This document shows, piece by piece, positions 53,501 through 63,500 of a stretch of 64,000 nt of DNA. Position numbers and translations under genes: made by a program. The notes beneath the pieces are model-generated. The model was not told the DNA's origin. It was given only the letters and a program-made list of their open reading frames with translations, and ran no database searches. The DNA is taken from NCBI GenBank assembly GCA_030704615.1, contig CM060733.1, positions 3,660,001-3,724,000 on the forward strand. The letters run 5' to 3'. Source of the DNA: Takakia lepidozioides (lineage: Eukaryota; Streptophyta; Takakiopsida; Takakiales; Takakiaceae). Every line of letters begins with the position of its first letter. The first letter of the stretch is position 1.

Positions 53501-53660
53501 GACACCCATCCGTGTCATCAAGAACCTTCGGGTATGTGGTGACTGCCACACAGCGACCAAGTTCATCTCCAAGATTGTTGGTCGAGCAGTTATTGTGCGG
53601 GATGCCAACCGCTTTCACCACTTCCATGATGGAATTTGTTCTTGTGGGGATTACTGGTGA
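50548..53660 (+). CDS. PDF-motif/PPR-DYW fusion, predicted organelle C-to-U RNA-editing factor
   Basis: Three exons by eye: 50548-50796 (ATG 50548 is the first in-frame ATG; an upstream exon is possible), 51037-51218 and 51437-53660; about 884 aa, all junctions GT-AG and in phase. Exons 1-2 encode a PDF motif (QLWQDFFSDPSQWWDN; FPDLRHKHTNEVLWLDGW; NPPWVKAKL) as in organellar OSB ssDNA-binding proteins. Exon 3 (740 codons from ATG 51438) has N-terminal PPRs, four L-S-P triplets (VSTWTILISAY, VFVWSSMITGY, VSWSAMIAGY, VSWSPMIAGY), E1/E2 (HFGCMVDLLGRGGRLDDAED), E+ and a complete DYW domain: HSE at exon-3 residues 672-674, CGDCH around 700-704, CSCGDYW at 734-740. The terminal DYW and HxE imply a C-to-U deaminase. 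Exon 3 alone would also make a normal DYW protein, so fusion needs transcript evidence. Confidence 0.88.
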
Positions 53661-55309
53661 AGACAAATGACACGCATGAAAAAATGTGCTCTGCTTGAAA
53701 CTTGAGGGTGGAGGAATAGTTCACTTTTCTTCCAATGCAACAATCAGTATCGCACGTTCTGTGAACTGCTTATGGTGACAAGAGTGATTCACGTCACTTT
53801 ATCTAACATCTGTAATGAAGTCACATAATACTTCTGTGCAGATGGCAGTGTACAGGAGGTATGAAGAAAACCCTCCAAAAAGGTTGCTATGGGGGTTCAA
53901 AGTTTTGCTTCCTTCTATTGGTCAAATCCTCCAAGAGATTTCAAAGTTCACTAGCGGATTTTATAGTTACAAACAAGAGAGTTGAGCTTCCAGCCTTGCA
54001 GTCACAATTAATCCAAAGAAAGAAATAAGATAAGATAAAGCTGACGTCCAAAGAACTGCTATTTGTTGTGGGTACTTCATTAAACACTCAGATTAAGATG
54101 CACTCAACAGAGACTGTTCAGATTTCATTGTCAGCCATGTTGCTCAGCCTGTTCTGGTCTAGTGAGGCCTACGTGCAATTATGAGGACCAGAAGTTGGAC
54201 ACACCGATCCGTTCCGAAGACCCAAGAGGTAGGAAAGGCTCGACTCTGTCAGTGATACTGTGCAGTTCGAACAGGCTCCTCCCTGTCAGTCTGAGACAGC
54301 CAACACAGTGCCGTGCCCACAACAATATAAAACCTTTCAGTCAATCCAGGGGTTTGTGCCTCGGTATATCCAGTGTCATTACTACTCGGTTGGACTGCAC
54401 TTACACGCCCGAACAATCTGCAGTTCAAATTCCTCAGCTAAGATCACACAACATAGATATAGACATTGCCTTCCTTCAAAGGCAATCCTTGTCTTCACGG
54501 AGGCGTCTTCGTTACTGGAAGGTACAAAGGAAGATAGGAAACCATCTAAGCAAAGGATCGAATGTCTTGTTGCTCTCAAAATTTACAGGCTAACATGTTG
54601 GTGTACGGGTTTTTTCGCTGGAGTAAGAGGTATGTTTCTCAGACGGTGGGCAGGGCGAATGTGAGCGAGCGAGGCAGAGGCAGCTTACCTCCCCCCTCGG
54701 CACGCGTCCAGTCTGCGCTCGATCGGTCCCTGCACACCGCAGATTCTGATCTGGCACTCGGGGATCCTTGTAAGTTAGAGTCTTTTTGGGTGTTGGATAC
54801 GGGAAAGTTGTTTTTTCTGAAGTTTGCCTACCTGGGCTGGCTTCAGGGGATCTGTATATAAATGAGTCGATTAGAGTCCTTGGTCTCACATTCTAGAGTC
54901 CTCGTTCTCTTTGGGGTGCTTGTAAGGGAGTATCTGGAGGTTTACAAGTCGGTTGCTCATTCTTCGGGATACTCACAGTTGCTTGATGTTCAATTGCTGT
55001 CGTCATTTCGCAGGTGTTTGATTGTCCAGATTATCACAAGCTAGAACTGCCTGTTGTTGAACCTCACAGACCAGAGTTCCTTCATTTTTCGAGAGTTTCA
55101 GCAGTCTTAAGGGTGCTTTCCATCAGTTTGTGACCCGCTAGATTTGCGTGTTGGATATTTTCACAGCCTAGAGTGAATCTCCACAGCAATCTAACGAGCC
55201 AAGCGGCTTATTCTCGTAGGAAGAAGTGTTGTTGCTCAGACTCTGACAAATTCTGCAGTTGTCTAATCCTTGTGTTTGTGACAGTGGGCAGTATCGTGAT
55301 AATTATTTT
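53661..55309. other. Intergenic and probable 5' leader/promoter of the DUF538 gene
   Basis: No gene recognised. Open frames around 54160-54860 on both strands overlap each other and match nothing I know. 54900-55309 is a plausible promoter and leader for the next gene. Confidence 0.4.
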
Positions 55310-55831
55310 ATGATGGAGAGGGTAGAGGCTTCATCTGTCCCTCAGCGGGATCGAAGAATTCTGCAAGGGCCAGTCTCACTGTGCGTCCTCGCCGCAGCCT
55401 TTGTGTTGATCACTTTGTCCAGCGCGAAGCAGGTCCTGGCAGACTCGGACGCGTACGAGCGGCTGGAAGGTTACGGTTTTCCTCAAGGCCTGTTGCCACA
55501 CACCGTAACAGGTTACATCTTTGATGCAAATGGCCAGTTCACCCTCTACCTCGAAGCCGAATGCAAGGTCACTATTCAAAACAAGTACCCGTTGCAATAT
55601 GCCAAGGTGATTACTGGCAATTTGTCGTATGGAAAGTTATCTAAGCTGTCCGGTATTACAGTGAATGCGTACTTCGTCTGGTGGAGTATCACTGCCATTT
55701 CTGTTAATAACAATACCTTGGAGTTTGATGTCGGGATCCTCAGTGCGACGTATCCTGTATCGAATTTTGACGAGGCTCCTGTGTGTGAGGCGTCAAAGCT
55801 CCTCAACTCATCATCACTTTTGGACCAGTAG
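55310..55831 (+). CDS. DUF538 family secreted protein
   Basis: Single-exon gene of 173 aa, ATG at 55310 (a second ATG follows at once). A hydrophobic signal-peptide-like segment SLCVLAAAFVLITLSSAKQV lies at about residues 24-43, with likely cleavage near LADSDA. The rest matches plant DUF538 proteins: AYERLEGYGFPQGLLPHTV, GYIFDANGQFTLYLEAEC, ITGNLSYGKLSKLSGITV and FDVGILSATYPVSNFDEAP. The family is plant-specific and of uncertain biochemical role, often linked to stress responses; a lipid-binding or pectin-esterase-like role has been suggested but is not settled. The frame is intact, with family-typical length. No neighbour suggests a pathway. Confidence 0.9.
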   Translation: MMERVEASSVPQRDRRILQGPVSLCVLAAAFVLITLSSAKQVLADSDAYERLEGYGFPQGLLPHTVTGYIFDANGQFTLYLEAECKVTIQNKYPLQYAKVITGNLSYGKLSKLSGITVNAYFVWWSITAISVNNNTLEFDVGILSATYPVSNFDEAPVCEASKLLNSSSLLDQ

Positions 55832-56357
55832 AAGCTCTCAGGAGTTCTAATTTCGCTTCGCACATTGAAGGTGAAATTATGATCATCTGCTACGCACTTG
55901 AGGTGTGGGCAGATGAGGTGGATTCTGGTTCTGGTTCATATTGTTGATCTATCATTCAGTGATGTAGATAAATTGTTTCTGTAGATGGTCTCACGTATAG
56001 ATTTAAAGCTGTGGATAATTTTTGTAATCGGTGTGTAAGGTTATGGACTTTTGGGAGGATTCCACTACTCGATGGCTGGATGGGGGATTAAACACCTGAG
56101 GTGTGCAATTGATTTCCTTGGTTACAGTCGTTGTGAAAAGCGTGCAAGTTTGATGTGTTCTGTGGAGTTTTAGCTCTTGCAATTTAGGTTTTAGGATCTG
56201 AAAACTTTCTATCAGGAAATGTAGCGCAGGGTTTACGTGAGTCAAAGATTGGTTCCAGGGACTTTGTTGCAGCGTCCCATGTTTGGAGGGAGGAAAAGGT
56301 GCGTAGTTGGTGACTGGTGTGAGACCAAGGTGCAGCAAAAGTTTGATAAGACCAGTG
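55832..56357. other. 3' flank of DUF538 gene, no gene recognised
   Basis: No coding similarity noticed. Confidence 0.4.
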
Positions 56358-57235
56358 TTGGCGGGTATTACTTTTTCTAATACCAGCCGGGTCCGGGTAT
56401 TGAAAAGAAATTAATTTGCAATACCAGCCGGTTCCATAGTATTGAAAGATTCCCTTAATTTTAATGCCCGCCGGTTCTCAATAGTAGTATGATTTTCGAT
56501 TTGCGGACGGGTATCAATAGGATGGGTATTCCAATCTAATACCAGCCGGTTATCAACCCGGGTGTAAATAATAAAACTAAAAAATAAAAACAACCACTAA
56601 ATCATTAATATGTATTGAATTTAGAAGATTTTAGTTGATTTCACAAAGAAATTAATTATTATGTTGCAAAATTCAGTCTTTGCATTACATAATAACACCG
56701 TTGCAGTATCCAAATTGAAGCAAGCTTAGTTAAAAGAAGACTGATTGCAACCCTCGTCGTCAAATAAACCGGCATCTGCAATGAGGTCCTCATATTCATC
56801 AATCAAATTGTCTTCTGACAAAAAAAAATCCTTGATCCCGCGCAAAACCACCTTGCAATCCATCCGCACATCATCCGGCCAAATCTTCAAAATAAAGAAT
56901 AGGGGCGGGGTTGCCCTACATGTGGTAAGAAATGAAGCATAGTGGCGGTCCTTTGGGGCTGGACATGCCTTCCATGACATGTGCACCCTCTTACCTGACC
57001 CCTATGACATATTGTGCACCTAGCCAATTTCCTATTCATACCACGGTATAGTCCTTGTTTTTGCCCATAATATAGGTATGCACCCGGGTATTGCCTTGGC
57101 AATACCAGCCCGTCCGGTTATCAACCATAGTATTGGAATTGCCAATACCAGCCGGGTCGGTTATTAACCATAGTATTACAAAAGCCAATACCAGCCGGGT
57201 CGGTTATTCAATACCCTGGTTGATACACAGCCAGA
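56358..57235. mobile_element. DNA-transposon-like element with subterminal repeats, probably non-autonomous
   Basis: The word AATACCAGCC(GG) occurs six times in one orientation: 56379, 56420, 56538, 57101 (GG lost), 57144 and 57187. It is clustered at the two ends of an 880-bp segment, usually followed by GGTTATCAACCATAGTATT-like sequence, so each unit starts CAATAC and ends GTATTG and could form a hairpin. The AT-rich interior (56560-57100) holds a minus-strand frame at 56986-56726 (DDVRMDCKVVLRGIKDFF, rich in Asp and Glu), which could be a transposase relic but is not recognised. Ends and target duplication are not resolved. Confidence 0.55.
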
Positions 57236-57552
57236 CCCTATATACCAGTCCAACATTGGTTTAGACTCAGCATTCCCTCAGGCCCACTGCACACAGATGG
57301 CAACCCATATCTCTCTCTCAAGTAATATTTGGAATTTGCACGTCAAGCAGGTTGATTCAGATTGCTTTGGTAATTTGTTCCTTGTGGTGTATGCAGCATG
57401 TGAATTTCAAATAAAGTTGCCATGTTGGATCCAAGAAATGAATGAAGGCAAGCTCTACCTTACTTATGGCACACAACCCTTTTCTATACTCTCTACGTCG
57501 TATAGAATTACTCTACTACAATACTCCCATTCAGCACGGTGCTGATACTTGC

Positions 57553-57690
57553 TACTCATAGTTGTGAAGCCCAATGAGGTGTCTCATTCGCTCGAACTTA
57601 TCACGTGGGAGGAGCTTTGTGAAAATATCTGCAATCTGACCGGCGGTACAAACATAGGTGATGCTCAGCTGTCTAGTCTATGGCCGGAAA
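57553..57690 (-). pseudogene. Copia-type polyprotein C-terminus
   Basis: The minus strand reads YICTAGQIADIFTKLLPRDK then FERMRHLIGL and a TAG at 57553-57555, the classic C-terminal RNase H end of Ty1/copia polyproteins. The rest of the element upstream (higher coordinates) is not recognisable. The region 57240-57550 may be the adjoining LTR. Confidence 0.82.
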
Positions 57691-58260
57691 CAGGCGCCAT
57701 GGGCTAAGATTATTACACCTCGCCACGCGGCATGCAGTAAGCACCTATGGTTAGTGTATAAAGCGGCGGCCTAACTTGTGTCAGACAGCTTGGTGTACTC
57801 TGGTGAGCATATGTGTAAAGAACCCTATTTTAATTAATTTTGGATTTTTGGCTTAAATCCGGACTAAACTTAATATATATTTATATTAAATTTAATTGAA
57901 ATATTAATAATATCATGGTGTAATGTGTGATTGAACTTTGTGAAATTTCAGGTGATGTCATACTTGTTTCAAAATGTGTCATAGAAGAGGTCCATTTGAC
58001 ATTGAAGTGCTCAATGTGAAGTAGCAGTATTGAACAATTCATTGAACGTCCACTGGGAAGTCGAATAAAGTAATATTCCATTGCAGGTCATCATGATAAA
58101 CAAATGGGTCGCATCGAACATGGGCCAAACTCGTACTCTACCATACTCGATACAACTTGCTAGTAATTTTATTGATTGAATCTTCATATGAAGCACAATG
58201 TTCACATACCACGCCATTGGAATGAATCATGTTTTGGATGTGACAAGGGCAGTAAAATAT
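57691..58260. other. No gene recognised
   Basis: AT-rich sequence between the copia end and the tandem repeats. Confidence 0.4.
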
Positions 58261-58261
58261 T

Positions 58262-59900
58262 AGAACAGCATGAAACATTCGGAAGAGGGACTAGGGTAGT
58301 ACAATAAGGTTTGGGGTGTAACTAGAGAGAAGTGTAATAAGGTTTGGGTTTACAGTAAGGGTAAGAGTTTAGGGTTTGGATTTCGGGTACAAAAAGACAA
58401 ACAAATATGATGGACTCACACTCGATAGAATTAAGAAATGGTTGAGGAATTTGATATCCCTGTAATCATGCTATCATACCTTATCCAACAAAAGAAAATA
58501 TTAAAAGAGCATGAAACATTGAGAAGATGTAACGTGGTAGTACAATAAGATTTGGAGCGTAACTAGGGTAGTACACTAAAGTTATTGGTTAATGGTAAGA
58601 TTAATGGTTTAGGGGTGATGATAAAGGTAGGGTTTTCGGTTTGGATTTAAGAACACTATTGGACAAACAAATATGTAAGACTCACAGTCGCTAGAACTTG
58701 GTGTGTGTTAGAAGGATAAAAAATAAAATAAAAAATGGATAAACAAATATTATGGAAGAGTCATTGGGCCGGAGAAGTATTTAGATTGAGGATTCGTCCT
58801 TGGAACCTGGTATTAAGATACATATGGTTATGGTATGGATACTTCATTCCCATTTGCAAGGGAAGGGTAAGGGTTTAGACGTAACAATGGCGTAGGGTTT
58901 TGTTTAGGGTTCCCGACGAGGGTTTAGGATTTGGGTTGAAGGCAGAAATGGTGAGCATACATGCCGGAAGACTTGCACTCGCTACAACTTAGTGTTGTTA
59001 GTAAGGTAGTACTAAGCAAAATAAAAATGAAGAACCTAATATTATGGAAGTGTAGTCATTGCATCGGTATTTAAATGAAAGACTCGTCCTTGGAACCTGG
59101 TATTAAGATACATAGAAAGCAAAGTTCGATAAAAAAAAGGTAAGTGCATGTCAATCCAAACCAAAGGCAAAACCTTGCGCAAGGTGAAGGGCGAAGAGAT
59201 TTGAATAACCATAAATAGTTATGGTTATGGTATAGATACTTCATTCCCAGTTGTTGCAAGGGAAGGGTAAGGGTTTAGACGTAACAATGGCGTAGGGTTT
59301 TCCTTAGGGTTTTCGACGAGGGTTTAGGGCCTGGGTTGAAGGCAGAAATGGTGAGCATATATGTCGGAAGACTCGCACTCGCTACAACTTAGTGTGTGTT
59401 AGTATGGTACAAAATGGAAATTTGGTTACATTGAAGAGATTTGGATAACCAAAATGGTTATAATTATGGTATGGATAGTTGATTCCCATTTGCAAAGGGA
59501 AGGGAAGAGGTTCTGGGGTATTGGGTTAAGGGTAAATGTTTAGGGTTTTCTAGTAAGGGTTTAGGGTAAGGGTTTAGGGTTTCTGTTGAAGTTACAAAAT
59601 AGACAAACACTAAGTCTTATGGAAAACTCCAAACTTCACTAGAACTTAGTATTGTTAGTAGGATACTAGTAAGCAAAAAATAAATAAAGAACCTAATATT
59701 ATGGACAAGTATTTAAATGAAAGACTCGTCGTTGGAACCTGGACCTAGTATTAAGATGTAACATAGAAAGCAAACTGTAACATGCCTAAATGCATGTCAA
59801 TCCAAAACAAAGAAAAAAGCTAGCGCAAATGTGAAGGGAGAAGACATTTCAATAACCATAATGGTTATGGTTATGGTTATGGTATGAATAGATTTGGAAA
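58262..59900. repeat. Degenerate tandem repeats rich in telomere-like TTTAGGG
   Basis: About five diverged copies of a unit of roughly 250-400 bp (about 58262, 58500, 58820, 59210, 59450). Shared phrases are GAACCTGGTATTAAGATACAT, ATTCCCATTTGCAAGGGAAG, GGTTTAGACGTAACAATGGCG, GCAGAAATGGTGAGCATA and CGCTACAACTTAGTGT. Most copies contain GGGTTTAGGG or GTTTAGGGTTT; the densest stretch is 59520-59582. Copies at 58850-59010 and 59240-59400 are the closest pair. Confidence 0.7.
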
Positions 59901-60217
59901 GAAAATGACGTTATATAACGACTTTTGGGAAGCGCCTGGATCTCATGGGAGAAAATGGATCTGAAGAAAACATGAGAGAGGATAAAAAGTCAGACCACCA
60001 AATAAAAACTATGAGAAATAAAAATTGCTTAAAATTTGAACAACGGAAAAGGACATGTGAAATTCCCTCTTAAACCAAGGCCAAAGATGAGAAGTATGAA
60101 AATGAAATGAAATGAAAATTTGGTGCAGAAAGTTGTAGAGCTTAGAGGAAAAATGGAGGAAAACCTCATAGAAAAAATTTGAGGACTGGCAAATTGAAAA
60201 ATTGTATGTCAACAACG

Positions 60218-60325
60218 ATTGAGTAAGGCTCCTCCTAGTGGGAGACTTCAGTGGGAGAATTGGTTATGCGAACAGCAAGTCCAATGTTTCAGAGAATGAC
60301 TGGAAATGGGCTATTTTCTTCCGTT
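60218..60325 (+). pseudogene. LINE endonuclease fragment
   Basis: Reads LLLVGDFSGRIGYANSKS, the GDFN-type motif of APE endonucleases, then a stop. Short but in the right context of motif residues. No other LINE sequence is adjacent. Confidence 0.4.
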
Positions 60326-60592
60326 GTTAAAAACCTCTTTGACCGAATTTGAAGACTCCAGTGGTCGTGCCCGCCCATTTTGTTCTTGTGATCTATATGT
60401 TATGTAGGCGAAACTCCCCCACAGGGTCATCTTTGTTGACCAGGACGTACAGCAGGCCAACATCCAGCAAACCAGAAACAAAGGACAAGAACGTCCACTG
60501 GACATTCGAGGTTCAGTGCGACATAAGAAGATAACAAAAATGATTCCCCAACGCAAACAAGAAGGGCCATATCGAGAAGAAAAATTTCTTTC

Positions 60593-63500
60593 TTAAATCG
60601 AAGTACTGGAGTTGACCTCAATAATATGTCCTTGGTCTGGAACTCGTTCGCACGACTCGTTTTCTGACTGACGATTAGCCTCCTCCAAATTAGCGCGCGT
60701 CTTCACTGCTTCGGCGGCAGTAATTCTCTTAGTGCTATTCCTTGTCGTATTTTTTCGTGGAGGCATTGTCCACACAACATTGTTCACGTGGATCCATTGA
60801 GGAGGATCTGACGAGTTATACTCCCAAAGTTTTGACCAACAGTCCCTGTACCTTTCCAAGTCTGTTGGGTTACCACATTTTCTCGGTCTCCACCACTTCA
60901 CCTTCACCTTCTTAAAATTAGGATCCTCCCTTTCGCTGATCACGTCAGATATTGCCACCCCCATCCAGACCGGGCACGTACTTGGGTCATAAGGGCTAAC
61001 GAGCACAAAAAACCCTTTCTCAATATCCTTGAATGGATTCAGGGATATTCTTGGTCGCTCACACCTCGGGCCACAGTAAGGTTCTAGGATTTCATCCTCT
61101 TCTTCCACATCTGGCAATATATGTGGATGGATTCCATCTCTGTGATGATTCTTGGACCAATTTGTTTTCGGCCATAATCCCTCAAGAAGCTGAATACGGT
61201 CGGGAGCTTCTAGAATTGGCTTATCCAGCTCGGCGAGAATGTTTCCCCAGTACTGGTCGTATTGTTCCATTCGAGCTCTGTAATGATCGTCAAGCATCAT
61301 TCCTTTCGTCCAAAAATCCCTGTATTTTTTTATTCCATTCTTAATGAATGACTGTTTTTCGGAGGAGTCGTCCCCGACTCCCCAGATAGGTCTCCTTGGA
61401 ACGGCGTCTGGGTCTCCTTCAGGGAGCTTCGGAGTCCCGTCAGGATTGGACTTCCACATCTTCACGCTATTGTTTGTTGGAAGCCAATCCGAATCAGTAG
61501 CAGACTTCTTGTACTTCATGACGGGCCAGCCCTCCGCATCCTCAAAAAACTGGAAGACGTGCATCTCCGAAATCTTGACCAACGCCTCCTTTCCATCCAA
61601 AATACAGCCCTTGACAAAATTCTTGAAGTTGGGAACCTCCTGAATAATCTGTGGAATGAACTGCAGATCTTGCGAGGTCATAAAAGACCTCATCAAATTA
61701 GAAAGAATGTAGGTGCTCGTTCCTTCAGCTTCTTCGATAGGTAGCTGAAGAACCCGTCGATGTCCTCATGGGTGTGTCCGACCATTAAGAACCCTAGCTA
61801 GATTTCTTCATAAACATCTTTGGCGGTCAGGAGGGATAGAAAAACAAGCATCCATCTGTTCTTATTGTCATTCGCAGAGTTGTCCATTTGCAAGTACAGT
61901 CTTCTCGGAAGTGGACGAGCACCACGTTTGTCTTCCGGCTTGCAGGGTTTAAGAGCATCCAAACATCTCGATTTACCTCTTAAAAGTGATTCGAAAAACT
62001 CGTTTTGAAGTCGGTAATCGAAAATGTTCATGGACTCGCGACAGGTTGGCTTCTCCAGTTGGCGCAGGCAACGTGCCAAAGAACCAATTGTAAAGTTTGA
62101 ATTTCCCTTCCAGAACTCAAGAGAATATTGTCCGTAAGCTCCATCACCGTGTCCGTGCGTGACCATTCCCGTTAGTGAAACTGGAAGCTGACCCAATCCA
62201 TAAATCATCTTATTTGGAGTCTGTAGCCTTGGAACAGCTGTTTTCCTATGATCCATTTTGTCGTGAATAATACAGAGAAACTCCTCCGGAATCATAACGG
62301 ACTCATTCCTCCAGCTATGGTACAGTCTTATGCACGACTCTTGGTGCCTCAAATGTTTATCAAGCGCTCGTTTGTGTGTCACCTGTTCCGCACTTCTCTT
62401 GACAGACTTTCTGATCAGGTCATTTAACATCTCACACTCCGTGCACTTCGCAAAAGTACTCCCAGTTTTACGAACCTCCACGTTAGGAAATATCCGACTC
62501 CGGATGCGGTTAACAGCCGACTGCGAGACTTCTTCCAACCCGAAAAGTCTGTTGGTCTGTTACAATAAGGCAGGGTCAGGAAAGGAACGTCCACTGGACA
62601 GTGGAGGTTCATGAAGCTAGAACCACAGTCGAAAGAGACAAAATCGAAAGGAGGATCATCCACATTGAATCAGAAAAATCTTCCAGGAAAGAAATTGAAG
62701 AATGGAGATTTTATACCTCATTGGACTTCTCTCGTATTCGATTCCAGTTCATTCCAGGTGGTAAGACTCTCAAAGTATTCCTCTTTCCCTCCCCAATGCA
62801 TCTTGTCTTATGGGGCATGAGGTCAATATTTCCGTTGACAATGGACATAATGTTACCCTCTGCCTGAAGCGTCCTTGGGCGTGGCCTCTTCACTCCACGG
62901 TTCCCATGGAGACTTGACAACCAACCCTGTTTTTCAACTTTTTGTACTCCATGTATGTGGATCTGCCAATTCCATGAATTGTCCACCAAACAGTCTCACA
63001 TACATCCACACCCTTAATCGTAACGTATGCCCTGCGATAGGTCCCTTCCAGCATGTGAAGTCGTTTCGAAACATTCAGTCCGTGTTCTCTCCTCTCATCG
63101 AAAGTGGATCCCCAAAATGAAGTACGGATAGCCAAGGTTTTTCGCCAATCGAAATATTGACAGCAGTAAAGTCTGCAGCAAGGTTTGCTGCTCACGGACC
63201 GGACTTCCTCCAGAGTAAGATTCTTCATTCTTTTTTTGGAGTGTTCCAAATCTCGATCCCTCTTCTTTCTCGTAAAATGCCGATACGCCGCTTTCTTCAC
63301 ACCTGCCTCGTGATCTTCATACAAGATACTGTCAGAGGATCTAATAAGATTCTCCAGATCATTTGAGAGTAGTCTCCCACTTTCCAAAAGTCGTGTTTTT
63401 GTTAAAGGCCATTTTACAAGAGACATCAAAGATCCAGAACCTCCAGAAAGTATTATGGTGACAAGAACTCCAACATCGTCCTCTCCCAGTTTGTCATTGA

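Noticed and set aside
54162-54861. Overlapping open frames of 99-143 codons
   Set aside because: Frames overlap on both strands, have no recognisable domain and lie in the probable promoter region of the DUF538 gene.
59520-59590. A chromosome end
   Set aside because: TTTAGGG words are degenerate, interspersed and flanked on both sides by ordinary sequence.
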